From positions 620,001-684,000 of the forward strand of contig NZ_JACEFB010000001.1 of NCBI RefSeq assembly GCF_013694095.1: a stretch of 64,000 bases of DNA. Reading direction: 5' to 3'. Numbering within the stretch: position 1 is the stretch's first letter; each line of letters begins with the position of its first letter. Under the pieces are notes generated by a model. That model was not told the DNA's origin. It ran no database searches and saw nothing but the letters and a program-made list of their open reading frames with translations. Both the position numbers and the translations under genes were made by a program. Positions 9,133-18,827 of the stretch are shown in pieces. Source of the DNA: Thermogemmata fonticola (lineage in GTDB: Bacteria > Planctomycetota > Planctomycetia > Gemmatales > Gemmataceae).

Positions 9133-9897
9133 TCAGAGGGCGGCTCGGACGATCGCCAGGAAGGAATCGGCCTTGAGGCTGGCCCCGCCGACGAGGCAAC
9201 CGTCCACGTCCGGTTGGCGGAGCAGTCCCGCGGCATTCTCCGGCTTGACGCTGCCGCCGTATTGGATGGTGATGGAGTCCGCCGCTGTCGAGCCGAAGCG
9301 CTCTGCGATCTGAGCGCGAATGAAGGCGTGGGCCTGCTGGGCTTGCTCTTCCGTAGCGACCCGGCCTGTGCCGATGGCCCAAACCGGCTCGTAAGCAATG
9401 GTCAGCGCGGCAGCTTGTTCCGCCGTCAGGCCGGCCAGGCCGTTCTGAAGCTGGCGCAAAAGGACGCTTTCCGTCTGGCCTGCTTCGCGTTCGCTCAGCA
9501 ACTCGCCGATGCAGAAGATGACGTGCAGCCCTGCCCGCAGCGCTCCGTGGAGCTTTTTGTTGAGAAACTCATCGCTTTCCTGGAGTCCATGCCGCCGTTC
9601 GCTATGCCCGATGATGACGTATTGGCAGCCCGCCTCCCGCAGCATGTACGGCGAGACCTGCCCGGTAAAGGCTCCCTCGCGCTCGTAATGGCAGTCCTGG
9701 GCGCCGAGCGCCACGGGAGTGTTGCGGAGCACTTCCCCCACGGGCAGCAGCCAGGGAAAAGGAGGACAGACCGCGACGCGCAGCCGGCGAGCCGTTTCCG
9801 CATCGACCCCCGCTGCCACGCTCCGGGCTAGCTCCCGCGCTTGCTCCAGAGTCGTGTACATCTTCCAATTGCCGGCGATGAACTTCTGCCTGGGCAT
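9133..9897 (-). CDS. tpiA: Triosephosphate isomerase
   Basis: The enzyme interconverts dihydroxyacetone phosphate and glyceraldehyde 3-phosphate in glycolysis and gluconeogenesis. The 254-residue product starts at MPRQKFIAGNWKMY; I prefer this ATG at 9897 over an in-frame start 18 bases upstream because family members begin just before FIAGNWKM. All catalytic residues are visible: Asn10 and Lys12 in GNWKM, His98 in IIGHSERR, Glu170 in AYEPVWAIGTG, and the phosphate-binding QYGGSVKPENA and GCLVGGASL loops. Length is normal. The gene is separated by about 240 bases from the DAHP synthase gene on the same strand and is not followed by secG, its frequent partner. Confidence 0.97.
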   Translation of the reverse strand: MPRQKFIAGNWKMYTTLEQARELARSVAAGVDAETARRLRVAVCPPFPWLLPVGEVLRNTPVALGAQDCHYEREGAFTGQVSPYMLREAGCQYVIIGHSERRHGLQESDEFLNKKLHGALRAGLHVIFCIGELLSEREAGQTESVLLRQLQNGLAGLTAEQAAALTIAYEPVWAIGTGRVATEEQAQQAHAFIRAQIAERFGSTAADSITIQYGGSVKPENAAGLLRQPDVDGCLVGGASLKADSFLAIVRAAL

Positions 9898-10089
9898 AAC
9901 ACCTCCTGCGGGCAAATCTCACTCACTCGCCACTGCGTGTCAGTTCACTGGCGTTTATTCCGCTCCGCGGTTCTATCCTCAGCGCGGTGGGCGAACTGTT
10001 CCGCGTTTTGTCTCTGGCCGTTCGCTGGGGCCTATTCCGCAATCGGTGCCGGCGGAATAACCGTGGCGGCCAACTGCGGAAAGCCAGGG

Positions 10090-10139
10090 AACGCTTGCCT
10101 ACCCTTGGGGCGATAACGCTTGCCTACCCTTGGGGCGAT
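10090..10139. repeat. Two perfect tandem copies of a 25-bp unit
   Basis: The unit aacgcttgcctacccttggg plus cgat and one flanking base occurs at 10090-10114 and again at 10115-10139 without mismatch. The second copy ends exactly at the stop codon (10140) of the DAHP synthase gene on the minus strand. It looks like a recent duplication in the 3' untranslated region. Confidence 0.85.
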
Positions 10140-11183
10140 TCAGGGGACCAGCTCCGCTTCCGGGCGGCTCCAGAACTCGCGTCCCAAGGCGGCGGCCAAG
10201 CGGCGCAGGTCTCCCATCAGGTCGAGGAATTGGTGGGGCAATAGGGCCTGTGGCCCGTCCGACAAAGCCTTCTCCGGGCAGTGATGGACTTCGACATGGA
10301 CGCCATCGGCTCCCGCCGCCACCGCCGCCCGGCACATGCTCGGAATCAAATCCGGTCGGCCCGTCGCGTGACTTGGATCGACAATGATCGGCAGATGGCT
10401 CTGCACCTTGACGTTCGGCACCGCGCTCATGTCCAGCATGTTACGCGTACTGTCCTCGAAGCTGCGCACGCCGCGCTCGCAGAGCACCACATCATGGTTC
10501 CCCTCGGCCAGGATATACTCGGCAGACATGAGCAGGTCCTTGACCGTGGCACTCATGCCTCGTTTGAGCAAGATGGGTTTGCGTGTCCGACCGCATTCCT
10601 TGAGCAGGTCGAAGTTCTGCATGTTGCGGGCGCCGATCTGGAGCATGTCGGCATAGCGGCAGACCAGCTCCACCTGCCGCGGGTCCATGACTTCCGTGAC
10701 GATGGGCAAGTCGTACTTCTGGCCGACATCGCGGAGGATTTTCAGGCCCTCTTCGCCCAAGCCCTGGAAGGCATAGGGGCTGGTCCGGGGTTTGAAGGCG
10801 CCGCCGCGAAGGATGTTCGCGCCTCCGGCCTTGACATAGCGGGCGATGATGTCCATCTGTTCATAGCTTTCCACCGCACACGGCCCGGCGATCATGGCCA
10901 GGCTGCCCCCGCCGATCCGCACCTTGCCGACATAGACCACGCTATCCGCCGCGTGGAACTCCCGGCTAGCCAGCTTGAACGGCTTCATGATCCGCAGCAC
11001 CTGCTCCACTCCGGGAATGGCGGAGAGGTTCTCGGCACCGGGGCGGTTCTCATCCCCGATCACTCCCACGATCGTCCGCGATTCCCCGCGGCTGACGTGC
11101 GGCGTAAAGCCCAGCTCCCGGACCCGCTCGATGATGTGCTCCAGCTGCTCCAGCGTGGCATCAGGACGTATCACCAGGATCAT
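10140..11183 (-). CDS. aroF: 3-deoxy-7-phosphoheptulonate (DAHP) synthase, type I-beta with ferredoxin-like regulatory domain
   Basis: The enzyme condenses phosphoenolpyruvate and erythrose 4-phosphate, the first step of the shikimate pathway. The 347-residue protein has an N-terminal ACT/ferredoxin-like domain (residues 1-70, [17 protein letters not shown]), which in Thermotoga-type enzymes mediates feedback inhibition. The TIM barrel follows, with [25 protein letters not shown], the metal-binding Cys inside that first motif, LLKRGMSAT, and [12 protein letters not shown] carrying the metal His. It lies downstream of pheA on the same strand but 476 bases away, so it probably has its own promoter. 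The symbol follows common usage for this subtype; orthology to E. coli AroF is only distant. Confidence 0.94.
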   Translation of the reverse strand: MILVIRPDATLEQLEHIIERVRELGFTPHVSRGESRTIVGVIGDENRPGAENLSAIPGVEQVLRIMKPFKLASREFHAADSVVYVGKVRIGGGSLAMIAGPCAVESYEQMDIIARYVKAGGANILRGGAFKPRTSPYAFQGLGEEGLKILRDVGQKYDLPIVTEVMDPRQVELVCRYADMLQIGARNMQNFDLLKECGRTRKPILLKRGMSATVKDLLMSAEYILAEGNHDVVLCERGVRSFEDSTRNMLDMSAVPNVKVQSHLPIIVDPSHATGRPDLIPSMCRAAVAAGADGVHVEVHHCPEKALSDGPQALLPHQFLDLMGDLRRLAAALGREFWSRPEAELVP

Positions 11184-11659
11184 TGCTGCTTCGTGGATTG
11201 AAGAGTTTCTGGGTGGGTATCCGTTATGTTTCCGGGCATGACCCCAAAAACCGAGGACGGCAAGCTCGGACTACTGTTCCGTACAGCAGCCCTACGGCAA
11301 AGGGGATTACGCGGCGGAACGGCACCAACCGCGGCACCCCCCGCCGGACCAGCACCTTTAGGTTCCGCTAGGTATGTTACAAAATGCCTCCCCTGTGCGA
11401 CAGGGGGACTCCCGCATGGACCCACGCCTTCCCATTGCGACAGGGATACCCCCCTTATGGACGTGGCTATTTCGACAGCACGCCGATCTGACCTGAAGCA
11501 GCAAAGCTAACCGCTTAACTCGCTTGCGTGGTTCACTTGCGTCAGCGTCTGATCGCTAGCGTCAGCGTCCGAAGGCGGCAGAATCCAGATTTAGGTTTCG
11601 ACTCAAGATGGGGCCCTGTCTTTTCCCACCACTTCCTTTCCAGATCGTTCCACTGTGGA
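11184..11659. other. Intergenic region between pheA and the DAHP synthase gene
   Basis: There is no supportable ORF in these 476 bases. A perfect short hairpin, CCCCTG-TGCGA-CAGGGG, lies at 11390-11406, and a related TGCGACAGGG string occurs again near 11437. On the minus strand the hairpin is followed by AGGCATTTTG, a weak terminator candidate for pheA. The region must also contain the DAHP synthase promoter, which I could not define. No leader peptide rich in Phe or Tyr codons is evident. Confidence 0.45.
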
Positions 11660-12781
11660 TCATTCGTCATCCGCCCGGGCTTGGGGGAAGGAGCCGAGCA
11701 CGTGGACCGAATCGCAGACTTCCTCCATCGCCGCTAGGGCACGTTTGACCTTCGGGTCCTCGCGATGGCCGTCAAAGTCGATAAAGAAGACGTATTCCCC
11801 CTTGGCTTCCCGATAGGGGAATGATTCAATCCAGGTCAGGTTGATCTTTTGGGCCTTGAAGATGACCAAGACATCGGCCAGGGCGCCGGGAGTGTGGCTG
11901 ATCTGGAACATCATGGCGGTTTTGTCGTGGCCGGTGCGGGCACTGTCCGTCAGGCCGATGACGGCGAAGCGCGTCTCGTTGAACGGCGAGTCCTCGATGT
12001 TGTGGTAAAGAATGTTGATGCCATACCGGACGGCGGCTTGGCGGCTAGCGACGGCGGCGACATTCGGCTCGCTCAGCACCAGGCGTGCGGCATCGGCGGT
12101 GCTAGACACCTCATGGAGCGTCGCATGCGGCAGGTTCTTGCTGAGCCAATTGCGGCATTGGCTGAGGGCTTGGGCTTTGCTGTAGACGCGGCGGATTTCC
12201 GTCTGTTGGCAATTCGCCAGAAGGTGGTGGTGCACCCGCAGGCGGATTTCCGCGCAGATTTTGATCTGCGGCATGCGGATGAACATGTCCAGGGTGTCGG
12301 CGATGCGGCCGTCCGTGGAGTTTTCCAGGGGGACGACGCCGTAGTCGGCATGCTTGCGGGCCACTTCCTCGAAGACGGCGGCGATGCTGCCCGTGCGGTT
12401 GTAAGCCACCGCCTCCCCGAAGCGTTGCAAAGCGGCCAGGTGGCTGTAACTGTACTCCGGCCCTAAGAATGCAATGCGAGTCACCTTCTGGACCGCGCGC
12501 GAGCCAGAGATCAGCTCCCGGAAGATCGCCTTAATGGTCACTTCCGGTAGGGGGCCTTTGTGCGCAGCCAGCACATTGGCCAACACTTCCTCCTCGCGGG
12601 CCGCGGAGAAGACTTCCCCGCCCTGATTCAGCTTGACCTTGCCGATCTGCGTGGCAATGCTCGCTCGTTTGTTCAGTAGCTCCAGGATTTGCAGGTCCAG
12701 CTTGTCGATCTGAGCGCGTAATGCCTGGAGGTGGGCCTCCGACTCTTCGCCTGTCGTGTGCGTTTCGACTTTCCGCGCCAT
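11660..12781 (-). CDS. pheA: Bifunctional chorismate mutase / prephenate dehydratase
   Basis: The 373-residue protein converts chorismate to prephenate and then to phenylpyruvate, the route to phenylalanine. Residues about 15-95 form an AroQ-type chorismate mutase (LRAQIDKLDLQILELLNKRA). Residues 102-280 are prephenate dehydratase, with FLGPEYSYSH, PLENSTDGRI (151-160) and the catalytic TRF at 270-272. An ACT domain (about 287-365) carries ESFP in place of the more usual ESRP phenylalanine-binding motif, so feedback inhibition by phenylalanine is likely. It shares strand and pathway with the downstream DAHP synthase gene. Length and domain order are normal for the P-protein. Confidence 0.95.
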   Translation of the reverse strand: MARKVETHTTGEESEAHLQALRAQIDKLDLQILELLNKRASIATQIGKVKLNQGGEVFSAAREEEVLANVLAAHKGPLPEVTIKAIFRELISGSRAVQKVTRIAFLGPEYSYSHLAALQRFGEAVAYNRTGSIAAVFEEVARKHADYGVVPLENSTDGRIADTLDMFIRMPQIKICAEIRLRVHHHLLANCQQTEIRRVYSKAQALSQCRNWLSKNLPHATLHEVSSTADAARLVLSEPNVAAVASRQAAVRYGINILYHNIEDSPFNETRFAVIGLTDSARTGHDKTAMMFQISHTPGALADVLVIFKAQKINLTWIESFPYREAKGEYVFFIDFDGHREDPKVKRALAAMEEVCDSVHVLGSFPQARADDE

Positions 12782-13214
12782 AGAGGACTCGTTGTTTCTC
12801 AGGTTACTCCCTTGCCGATGGATGAGGGAGGGCGTGTGAATACGTTCACAATTTACCGGGCAGGAAAAAAGCCGTCAACTTTTCCCACCACCTCGGAAGC
12901 CTCTTGGGGCATCGTCGTGCCGCCGGACCCAAATCCTCCTGCTATCCATGTTTCCACCCCAATCAACCCCCAATTCTCCATGATCCGCCCCATTCCGGTC
13001 CCACCAACCGAAACCCTCCCCTCTCGGTCCCCCCGGCATTGGCGGCTGAATCTTTTTCTCCTTCCCCAGTATCGAAAGAGTTGACGTAGACCGTTGGCCG
13101 GGAGGCTGTTCGACGGGCCAGCGGTGGAAGGGGGGCGAGCTGGAGCAAAATGCCAGCCCTCCTCAACAGGAACGGATCGAGGGAAACGTTACAAATACGA
13201 GGGAGCTAAATCCC
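12782..13214. other. Divergent intergenic region between pheA and dnaK
   Basis: These 433 bases should contain both divergent promoters. I searched for a CIRCE inverted repeat (TTAGCACTC-N9-GAGTGCTAA) and found none. A GAGGGAGC ribosome site precedes the dnaK ATG. No small gene is supportable. Confidence 0.5.
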
Positions 13215-15170
13215 ATGGCAGAAGAGAAGATCATCGGAATCGACCTGGGGACGACCAACTCCGTGGTGGCGGTCATGGAGGGGAGCGAAGTCAAGGTGAT
13301 CCCCAATCAGGAAGGGAACCGCCTGACGCCGAGCGTCGTGGCCTTCACGGACAAAGGGGAGCGCCTGGTAGGCGACCCGGCCAAGCGCCAGGCTATTACC
13401 AACCCGAAGCGGACGATTTATTCCATCAAGCGGTTTATGGGCCGGCGCTTGTATGAAGTGGAGGACGAGGTGCGGCGCGTGCCGTACAAGGTCGTGGCGG
13501 ACGGCCCCAACGATCTGGTCAAGGTCGAAGTGGACGGCAAACGGTACACGCCGCCGGAAATCTCGGCGATGGTCCTGCGCAAGCTCAAGGAGGCCGCCGA
13601 GGCTTACCTGGGGCACACGGTGCGCAAGGCGGTCATCACCGTGCCGGCTTACTTCAATGACGCCCAGCGGCAGGCGACCATCGACGCAGCGGCCATTGCC
13701 GGCTTCGACACCGAATACGAAATCCGCGGCAAAGACGGCAAAATCATCAAGCAGCGCATGCGGATCATCAACGAACCGACCGCAGCCTGCATCGCTTACG
13801 CCTTCGACAAGCGTAAGGACCAAAAGATCGCCGTCTTCGATCTGGGCGGCGGGACGTTCGACATTTCCATCCTCGACGTGGGAGAGGACGGTGTCTTCCA
13901 GGTGCTCTCCACCAACGGCGACACCCACCTGGGCGGCGATGACTTCGACCAAGCCCTGATGGATTACGTCGCCGGGGAGTTCCAGAAGGAGCACGGCATC
14001 GACCTGCGGAAAGACCCGATGGCTATGCAACGGCTCAAGGAAGCCTGCGAGCGGGCCAAGAAGGACTTGAGCCAGCAGGTGCAGACGGACATCAACCTGC
14101 CGTTCATCACGGCGGATGCCAGCGGGCCGAAGCACCTGATGATGACCATCACCCGCAGCCAATTCGAGCGGCTGGTGGAGCACCTGGTCGAGCGCTGCAA
14201 GAAACCCGTCATGCAAGCTCTGGCTGATGCCAAACTCCGGCCCGACCAGATCGACGAGGTGGTGCTGGTCGGCGGGATGACCCGCATGCCGCGCATCCAG
14301 CAACTGGTCAAGGAAATCTTCGGCAAGGAAGGGCATAAGGGAGTCAACCCGGACGAGGTGGTGGCGGTCGGAGCGGCCATCCAGGGCGCCCAACTGCTCT
14401 TGGGGGCAGCCGCCGACATCCAACTGCTCGACGTGACGCCGTTGACCCTGGGCATCAAGACCCTCGGCGGCGTCATGACCCCCATGATTCCCCGCAACAC
14501 CACGATTCCGTACCGCAAAAGCGAAATTTTCACCACCGCGGCGGACAATCAGACGTCGGTCGAGGTCGAGGTGTATCAAGGGGAGCGGCCCATGGCCGAT
14601 GACAACAAAAAGATCGGCAGCTTCCACCTGGACGGCATCCCGCCGGCCCCTGCCCGCGTCCCCAAGATCGAGGTCACCTTCGAGTTGGACGCCAACGGCG
14701 TGCTTAGCGTTACCGCCAAGGACCTGGCCACTGGCAAGCAGCAATCCATCCGCATCGAAGGTTCCTCCGGCCTAAGCAAGGAAGAAGTGGAGCGGATGCG
14801 CCGCGAAGCCGAACTCCATGCCGAGGAGGACAAGCGCAAGCGGGAGTTCGCCGAGACCAAGAACCAGGCCGAAACCCGCATCTACGATCTGGAGCGGACG
14901 CTCAAGGAAGTCGGGGACAAGCTCTCCGAAAGCGACAAAGCCGCGGTCCATGCCGCCATCCAGAAGGTCCGCGACGCGGAGCAGCGGCAAGACTTGGCCG
15001 CCCTCAAGTCCGCCCTCCACGAGCTGGAGCAGGCGTCCACCGCAATGGCCCAACACCTCTACGCCTCTGCTGGCGCTCAGACCAGCAGCGGGACCAGCGG
15101 TGCAACGCCTTCGGGCAAGAAAGGCGGCGGTGATGATGTCGTCGATGCTGAATATGAGGTGAAGAAGTGA
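13215..15170 (+). CDS. dnaK: Molecular chaperone DnaK (Hsp70)
   Basis: DnaK binds exposed hydrophobic peptides and releases them in an ATP-driven cycle helped by DnaJ and GrpE. The 651-residue protein begins [20 protein letters not shown] (phosphate 1 motif). It contains [17 protein letters not shown] (phosphate 2), [13 protein letters not shown], the substrate-binding domain starting [11 protein letters not shown], and the usual acidic tail [12 protein letters not shown]. The nucleotide domain, beta domain and helical lid have normal proportions. grpE and dnaJ are not adjacent. A hairpin terminator follows about 200 bases downstream, suggesting a monocistronic transcript. No CIRCE element is seen, so heat regulation, if any, uses another system. 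Confidence 0.98.
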   Translation: MAEEKIIGIDLGTTNSVVAVMEGSEVKVIPNQEGNRLTPSVVAFTDKGERLVGDPAKRQAITNPKRTIYSIKRFMGRRLYEVEDEVRRVPYKVVADGPNDLVKVEVDGKRYTPPEISAMVLRKLKEAAEAYLGHTVRKAVITVPAYFNDAQRQATIDAAAIAGFDTEYEIRGKDGKIIKQRMRIINEPTAACIAYAFDKRKDQKIAVFDLGGGTFDISILDVGEDGVFQVLSTNGDTHLGGDDFDQALMDYVAGEFQKEHGIDLRKDPMAMQRLKEACERAKKDLSQQVQTDINLPFITADASGPKHLMMTITRSQFERLVEHLVERCKKPVMQALADAKLRPDQIDEVVLVGGMTRMPRIQQLVKEIFGKEGHKGVNPDEVVAVGAAIQGAQLLLGAAADIQLLDVTPLTLGIKTLGGVMTPMIPRNTTIPYRKSEIFTTAADNQTSVEVEVYQGERPMADDNKKIGSFHLDGIPPAPARVPKIEVTFELDANGVLSVTAKDLATGKQQSIRIEGSSGLSKEEVERMRREAELHAEEDKRKREFAETKNQAETRIYDLERTLKEVGDKLSESDKAAVHAAIQKVRDAEQRQDLAALKSALHELEQASTAMAQHLYASAGAQTSSGTSGATPSGKKGGGDDVVDAEYEVKK

Positions 15171-15364
15171 TCCTCTCTCCCTTTGAGCGGCTCCCCTTTG
15201 AGCGGCCCTGCTCTGAGGATCGCTTGAGGGCAGCCATCGTCACTCCGCCGCTGTAGGGAAACCCTTCCGTTCCCGCTCCCGTCGTCTCCTAGGGGCAGCG
15301 AACCGGCTCGGTTCGGCTGCCCCCGTTGCTTTCCTTGCAACTTGTTCCCGTGGGACTATCGCAC

Positions 15365-15406
15365 CGCCGCCTCTCCTCGCCACCCCCAGCGCTGGCGGCG
15401 TTTTTT
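15365..15406 (+). terminator. Intrinsic terminator downstream of dnaK
   Basis: A CGCCGCC arm (15365-15371) pairs with GGCGGCG (15394-15400), immediately followed by six T (15401-15406). The interior can form an alternative CGCCA/TGGCG stem. Position and orientation fit dnaK. The rest of the 319-base dnaK-to-15490 gap holds nothing else that I recognise. Confidence 0.7.
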
Positions 15407-15489
15407 CTTTCCCTCCGGCACAGATTGGGGTAAAGTAAAAAGCAAATGGCAGAGGCCCCGACTCCAATAAACTGTACGGGAGCGCCGGG

Positions 15490-16560
15490 ATGAATCCTGT
15501 TCCCTCACCGCTGCCGTCGCGCAGCAGTCCACCGGCTCCGGCTGGCCTTGGAACCTCGCCACGCTCGGCTTCCGCCAAGGACCCGTTCGCTGACTTGGCC
15601 GTTCCCCAATTGCCAGAGGAGGAGTTTTGGGAGAAGTACAACAAGCGGCTAGAGTTTCCCCTGGCAACGGTCACCGCCGTCCTGTTGCACATCGGGATTG
15701 CCGCGTTGCTCATTTTCATCCTGGTGCGGCTCATGAATCGGGAGGACACCTCGCCGGTGCCCGTCCAATTGGTGCAGGTGTTGGGCTTGGACGATGGGGG
15801 CGGTTTAGGTTCGTCAGGTTCGGGTGGGGTGGAGGACCCCTTCGTCCAGGCAGATGCCGAGCCGGATCGGGCCATCATCAACTCGCTGCCGAACCCGAAT
15901 CAACTGCCGGAGATTCGCGACGAGATTCGCCAGACGATCCGCTACTTTGACGAACAGGGGCGGCTGCCGATTTCGGATTCCAACGCGGCGGCCTATGCCA
16001 GTCTGGAAGAGAGCATCCGCAAAAAACTGTTGGGGGCGCGTCAAGGGGCCGGCGATGGGCCAGGGTCCGGCTTCGATGGCTCCGCCGGCAAAGGACCAGG
16101 GGGAAGCGGAGCGGACTCCACCCTGGGGCGAAACCTGCGCTGGGTCTTGCGCTTCCGCGTCTCCAGCGGCCGGGACTACCTGGAGCAACTCCGCGCCATG
16201 CAGGCGAAACTCCTGGTGCCGATCCCCAACAGTGACAAGGCCCTCTTCTTCCCCGACCTCAACGACTTGTCCCGCCACCGCATCGCCACGGATGACGATC
16301 TGCGGCAATTGGCCAACCAAATCAAGTTCTGCGACACACGGCGCGATGCCGTCTGGCAGGTCGCCGGCACTCTGCAACTCGATTTCAAACCGGCGACTTT
16401 CTGGGCCTTTTTCCCGAAATCTCTGGAAGAAGAGCTAGCCCGATTGGAGCGGAACTACCGCAATCGCCGACCGGAGGATATCGAGGAGACGATCTTCCGG
16501 GTCACCTTCCGCGGCGGCATGCCGGAAGTCGTCGTCGAAGATCAAACCCTCAAGCGCTGA
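15490..16560 (+). CDS. Single-pass membrane protein of unknown function, planctomycete type
   Basis: I do not recognise a named family in this 356-residue protein. A Pro/Ser-rich, presumably cytosolic N-terminus (1-50) ends in EEEFWEKYNKRLEFP, and one transmembrane helix follows (about 57-81, VTAVLLHIGIAALLIFILVR). Beyond it come a Gly/Ser-rich stretch (about 100-112), a charged helical part, another Gly-rich linker (about 183-207) and a compact C-terminal domain (about 212-356). The layout, with a short cytosolic tail, one helix and a long outer part, recalls TonB/TolA-like or biopolymer-transport accessory proteins, but no motif proves that. It lies 319 bases after dnaK, behind a terminator, so it is a separate unit. 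Confidence 0.65.
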   Translation: MNPVPSPLPSRSSPPAPAGLGTSPRSASAKDPFADLAVPQLPEEEFWEKYNKRLEFPLATVTAVLLHIGIAALLIFILVRLMNREDTSPVPVQLVQVLGLDDGGGLGSSGSGGVEDPFVQADAEPDRAIINSLPNPNQLPEIRDEIRQTIRYFDEQGRLPISDSNAAAYASLEESIRKKLLGARQGAGDGPGSGFDGSAGKGPGGSGADSTLGRNLRWVLRFRVSSGRDYLEQLRAMQAKLLVPIPNSDKALFFPDLNDLSRHRIATDDDLRQLANQIKFCDTRRDAVWQVAGTLQLDFKPATFWAFFPKSLEEELARLERNYRNRRPEDIEETIFRVTFRGGMPEVVVEDQTLKR

Positions 16561-17008
16561 GGCAGCCGGGTCTGTCCTCTCCTCCCGCTTTTTCTCTCCT
16601 CGGTGGAACTTTCTGTTGCCCTTCTCCCGTCTTGGCTCTTCTTCCGTCACAGCTTCTGTTGCCCCTGCCCTCTCCGGATTCTGTTGGCTTTCTCCGTTCA
16701 GGAGAGGAAAAACTTTTTCCCGTCTGGCCGTGGCTGCCGCAGACGAATGTCGGGGGAGAAGGCCGCGGAACACTGTTCGGGAAGAAGAGAACGGCGGTGT
16801 TAGCCGGATCGGAACGGTTTGCACGGCCGTAACGATTGCGAGAGGGAGGGGAGCATTTTTTTCACTGGGGCAGAACAAGGGAGGGCATCCCGCACGGGTC
16901 TGATCACCGATAGATCATGGCGAGATCGCCCCCGGCTCGTGGACATGCTCCATGGGATGGCACCGCGAGATGGGGACCTGGAGACACATCGGGGAAGTGA
17001 CGACGGGC
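16561..17008. other. Intergenic region without a recognisable gene
   Basis: About 450 bases lie between two plus-strand genes of unknown function. Short in-frame stretches here lack ribosome sites and family similarity. I see no strong promoter or terminator. Confidence 0.4.
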
Positions 17009-17341
17009 ATGGCTACCTTTTATCTGCTACCGCCGCGAGCCTGTCTGGAAGAGGCCCTGGCTCAACTGCTGCACCGTTTTCTTCCCGGCCTGCCCTTGCC
17101 GGAGGAGGGCTGGGAATTGGTCGTGGACCGCCTCGCTACGGCCGCCCATTGGCCTGCCGATGTCTTCCTGGTTCCGCGGGATGATCTGCCGGAGGAAGAA
17201 CCCCTCAGCGAGGCGCTCATCGCCGCCTTTGGGGCCGAACCGGGGGACCAAATCGTCGAAGTCCCCTTGCACAACGGTCTGCCGCGCTCCTGGACCTTGA
17301 CCGCCCCCTCTGCTCTGGCCGTGCAGCAAGCCCTACAATGA
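17009..17341 (+). CDS. Small conserved hypothetical protein
   Basis: The product is about 110 residues if translation begins at MATFYLLPPR (17009). An upstream in-frame start at 16952 is open but adds a sequence that looks non-native. The protein is acidic and soluble, with repeated Leu/Pro segments (LPGLPLPEEGWELVVDRL, FLVPRDDLPEEEPLSEAL) and an ending LTAPSALAVQQALQ. I do not recognise a family. It precedes the Arg-block protein by 95 bases on the same strand and may be co-transcribed with it. Confidence 0.55.
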   Translation: MATFYLLPPRACLEEALAQLLHRFLPGLPLPEEGWELVVDRLATAAHWPADVFLVPRDDLPEEEPLSEALIAAFGAEPGDQIVEVPLHNGLPRSWTLTAPSALAVQQALQ

Positions 17342-17435
17342 GGGTAAGAGGCGGTCCGGGAGGGGCAGGCATCCCTTGGGCACAGCGGTGCCGCCGACGC
17401 CCCGCGATGGACCGAAATCAGGCGATCGAATCACC

Positions 17436-18098
17436 ATGACACCCCCACCTGATCCTGTCGAAGCGGACCCCTGGGCGGAAGAGGACGAATGGCAGAAGCT
17501 CGCCGAGGAACTGGGTGCCCTGCCGCCGAAGACGCGGGAGCATTCGCCGCCGCCATCCGCAGGTGCTGCTGCGAGTTCTCCTTCCGCACCGGAACAGCCG
17601 CCCCATCTGCCCGCAGAAACTGAGGCGTCCGCGCTTGCCGAGGAGCTGCCGGATTGGGAGGCGAGCGAGGACGCCGCGGCGGCTGGGGTTTCCCGCCAAG
17701 TCCTGGAGCAAGAGGAGGCGGCGGATGAATCGGCCGGCCACGGCGGAAGGGCACCGGAGGCGAGTCCGGAAGCGGAAGAGGACGAAGAGGACGGAGGCGG
17801 GCGCAAACGGCGAAGGCGGCGGCGCCGGCGGCGCAAGGGGGGGAGTGAGTCGGCCCAGGAATCCGCCTCCAGTAACAGCACGGCGGCCGCCTCTGCGGAA
17901 GTTCCTGAGACGGGGGAAGCCGAAGAGCTGCCCGGCGGCGCATCCCCGGCTGGCGCCGCCCCATCGGCTGGCGTCCCAGATTGGAGCGATACAACCGACC
18001 CCGATCAGGCTGCCGAAGTCCTGCGCGACATCCTCGCGCATTGGAACGTGCCCTCCTGGGATGAGATCGTCGCCGGCTTGTACCGTCCTGAACGCTGA
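17436..18098 (+). CDS. Low-complexity acidic protein with a poly-arginine block
   Basis: The start is ATG at 17436 (MTPPPDPVEADPW), 60 bases inside the open frame; a weak alternative lies at 17376. The 220-residue protein is rich in Glu, Ala, Ser and Pro. A very acidic stretch (EAEEDEEDGGG) runs straight into a basic block of ten consecutive Arg flanked by Lys (KRRRRRRRRRRKGG). The C-terminus, DILAHWNVPSWDEIVAGLYRP, is the only part that looks globular and may be a conserved docking helix. Such Arg blocks can bind RNA or DNA, but no function can be assigned. The 3' neighbour, a GNAT enzyme, starts 72 bases on. Confidence 0.6.
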   Translation: MTPPPDPVEADPWAEEDEWQKLAEELGALPPKTREHSPPPSAGAAASSPSAPEQPPHLPAETEASALAEELPDWEASEDAAAAGVSRQVLEQEEAADESAGHGGRAPEASPEAEEDEEDGGGRKRRRRRRRRRKGGSESAQESASSNSTAAASAEVPETGEAEELPGGASPAGAAPSAGVPDWSDTTDPDQAAEVLRDILAHWNVPSWDEIVAGLYRPER

Positions 18099-18170
18099 GC
18101 GGCGCCCACGCAGACCGGCTGGCGCGGTTCCCGCCATTCGGCTCGCAGCGGGCCGGAGGGGGGGCTTCCC

Positions 18171-18626
18171 ATGGCTGATGCCGTCATCGAAATCGTCGGG
18201 CTGAACGAATTGCCCGTAATCGTCGAGTTGTACAACCGCATTTTCCGGCCGATCAAAGATATTTCTGCCTTCCGCCGGCGCTACCAGGGCCGCCACAACA
18301 TCCTGCAAATGGTCGCCCGGCTCCAGGATCAACCGGTCGGCTTTTTCCTCGGCTTCGAATTGAAGCCGGACACCTTCTTCGCCTGGTACTATGGTGTGCT
18401 GCCGGAGTATCGCCGTCTGGGAATCGGCCAACAGCTTTTGGAAGCAGTCCACGCCTGGGCACGGCAACAGGAGTATGAATACGTCCGCTTTGAATGCCAG
18501 AATGCCCACCGCTCCCTCATGCACCTGGCCCTGAACTTTCAGTACGACATCGTCGGCATCCGCTGGGACTCTGGGTTGGGAGACAACCTGATCATCTTTG
18601 AAAAGACCCTCAGCAGCGAACCGTGA
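18171..18626 (+). CDS. GNAT-family N-acetyltransferase
   Basis: The 151-residue protein has the standard GNAT length. The acetyl-CoA pyrophosphate-binding motif is clear: YYGVLPEYRRLGIGQQLLEAV, with RRLGIG at about 81-86. The preceding beta-4 strand is GFFLGFELKPDTFFAWYYGV. The C-terminal FECQNAHRSLMHLALNFQYDIVGI fits the motif B region. The enzyme transfers an acetyl group from acetyl-CoA to an amine; whether that is a protein, antibiotic or small molecule cannot be read. It ends the plus-strand run that begins at 17 kb and converges on the amidotransferase gene. Confidence 0.85.
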   Translation: MADAVIEIVGLNELPVIVELYNRIFRPIKDISAFRRRYQGRHNILQMVARLQDQPVGFFLGFELKPDTFFAWYYGVLPEYRRLGIGQQLLEAVHAWARQQEYEYVRFECQNAHRSLMHLALNFQYDIVGIRWDSGLGDNLIIFEKTLSSEP

Positions 18627-18827
18627 TTCCCTTCTCAGCATCCCCTCTCGGCAACAAACCCCAACACCAGAGCCTCGCCGCAGCGAGCCGTGTCGCTGAG
18701 CTGTCCCGCCGGATGGGGTAGCCTTCGGGTTCACGACTCCCACCACAACCTGGGGTGCCAATCGGCCCTGGCGCAGAGACACCGCGGAATGTGGCTCCGC
18801 TTGCCTCCCCCTTTTCGGGATAGTCGG

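Noticed and set aside
12782-13214. Search for a CIRCE heat-shock operator before dnaK
   Set aside because: No TTAGCACTC-N9-GAGTGCTAA repeat or near match was found.
13206-14744. 512-residue ORF antisense to dnaK
   Set aside because: It lies entirely opposite a certain gene, has a G+C-driven His/Asp/Leu composition and no recognisable domain.
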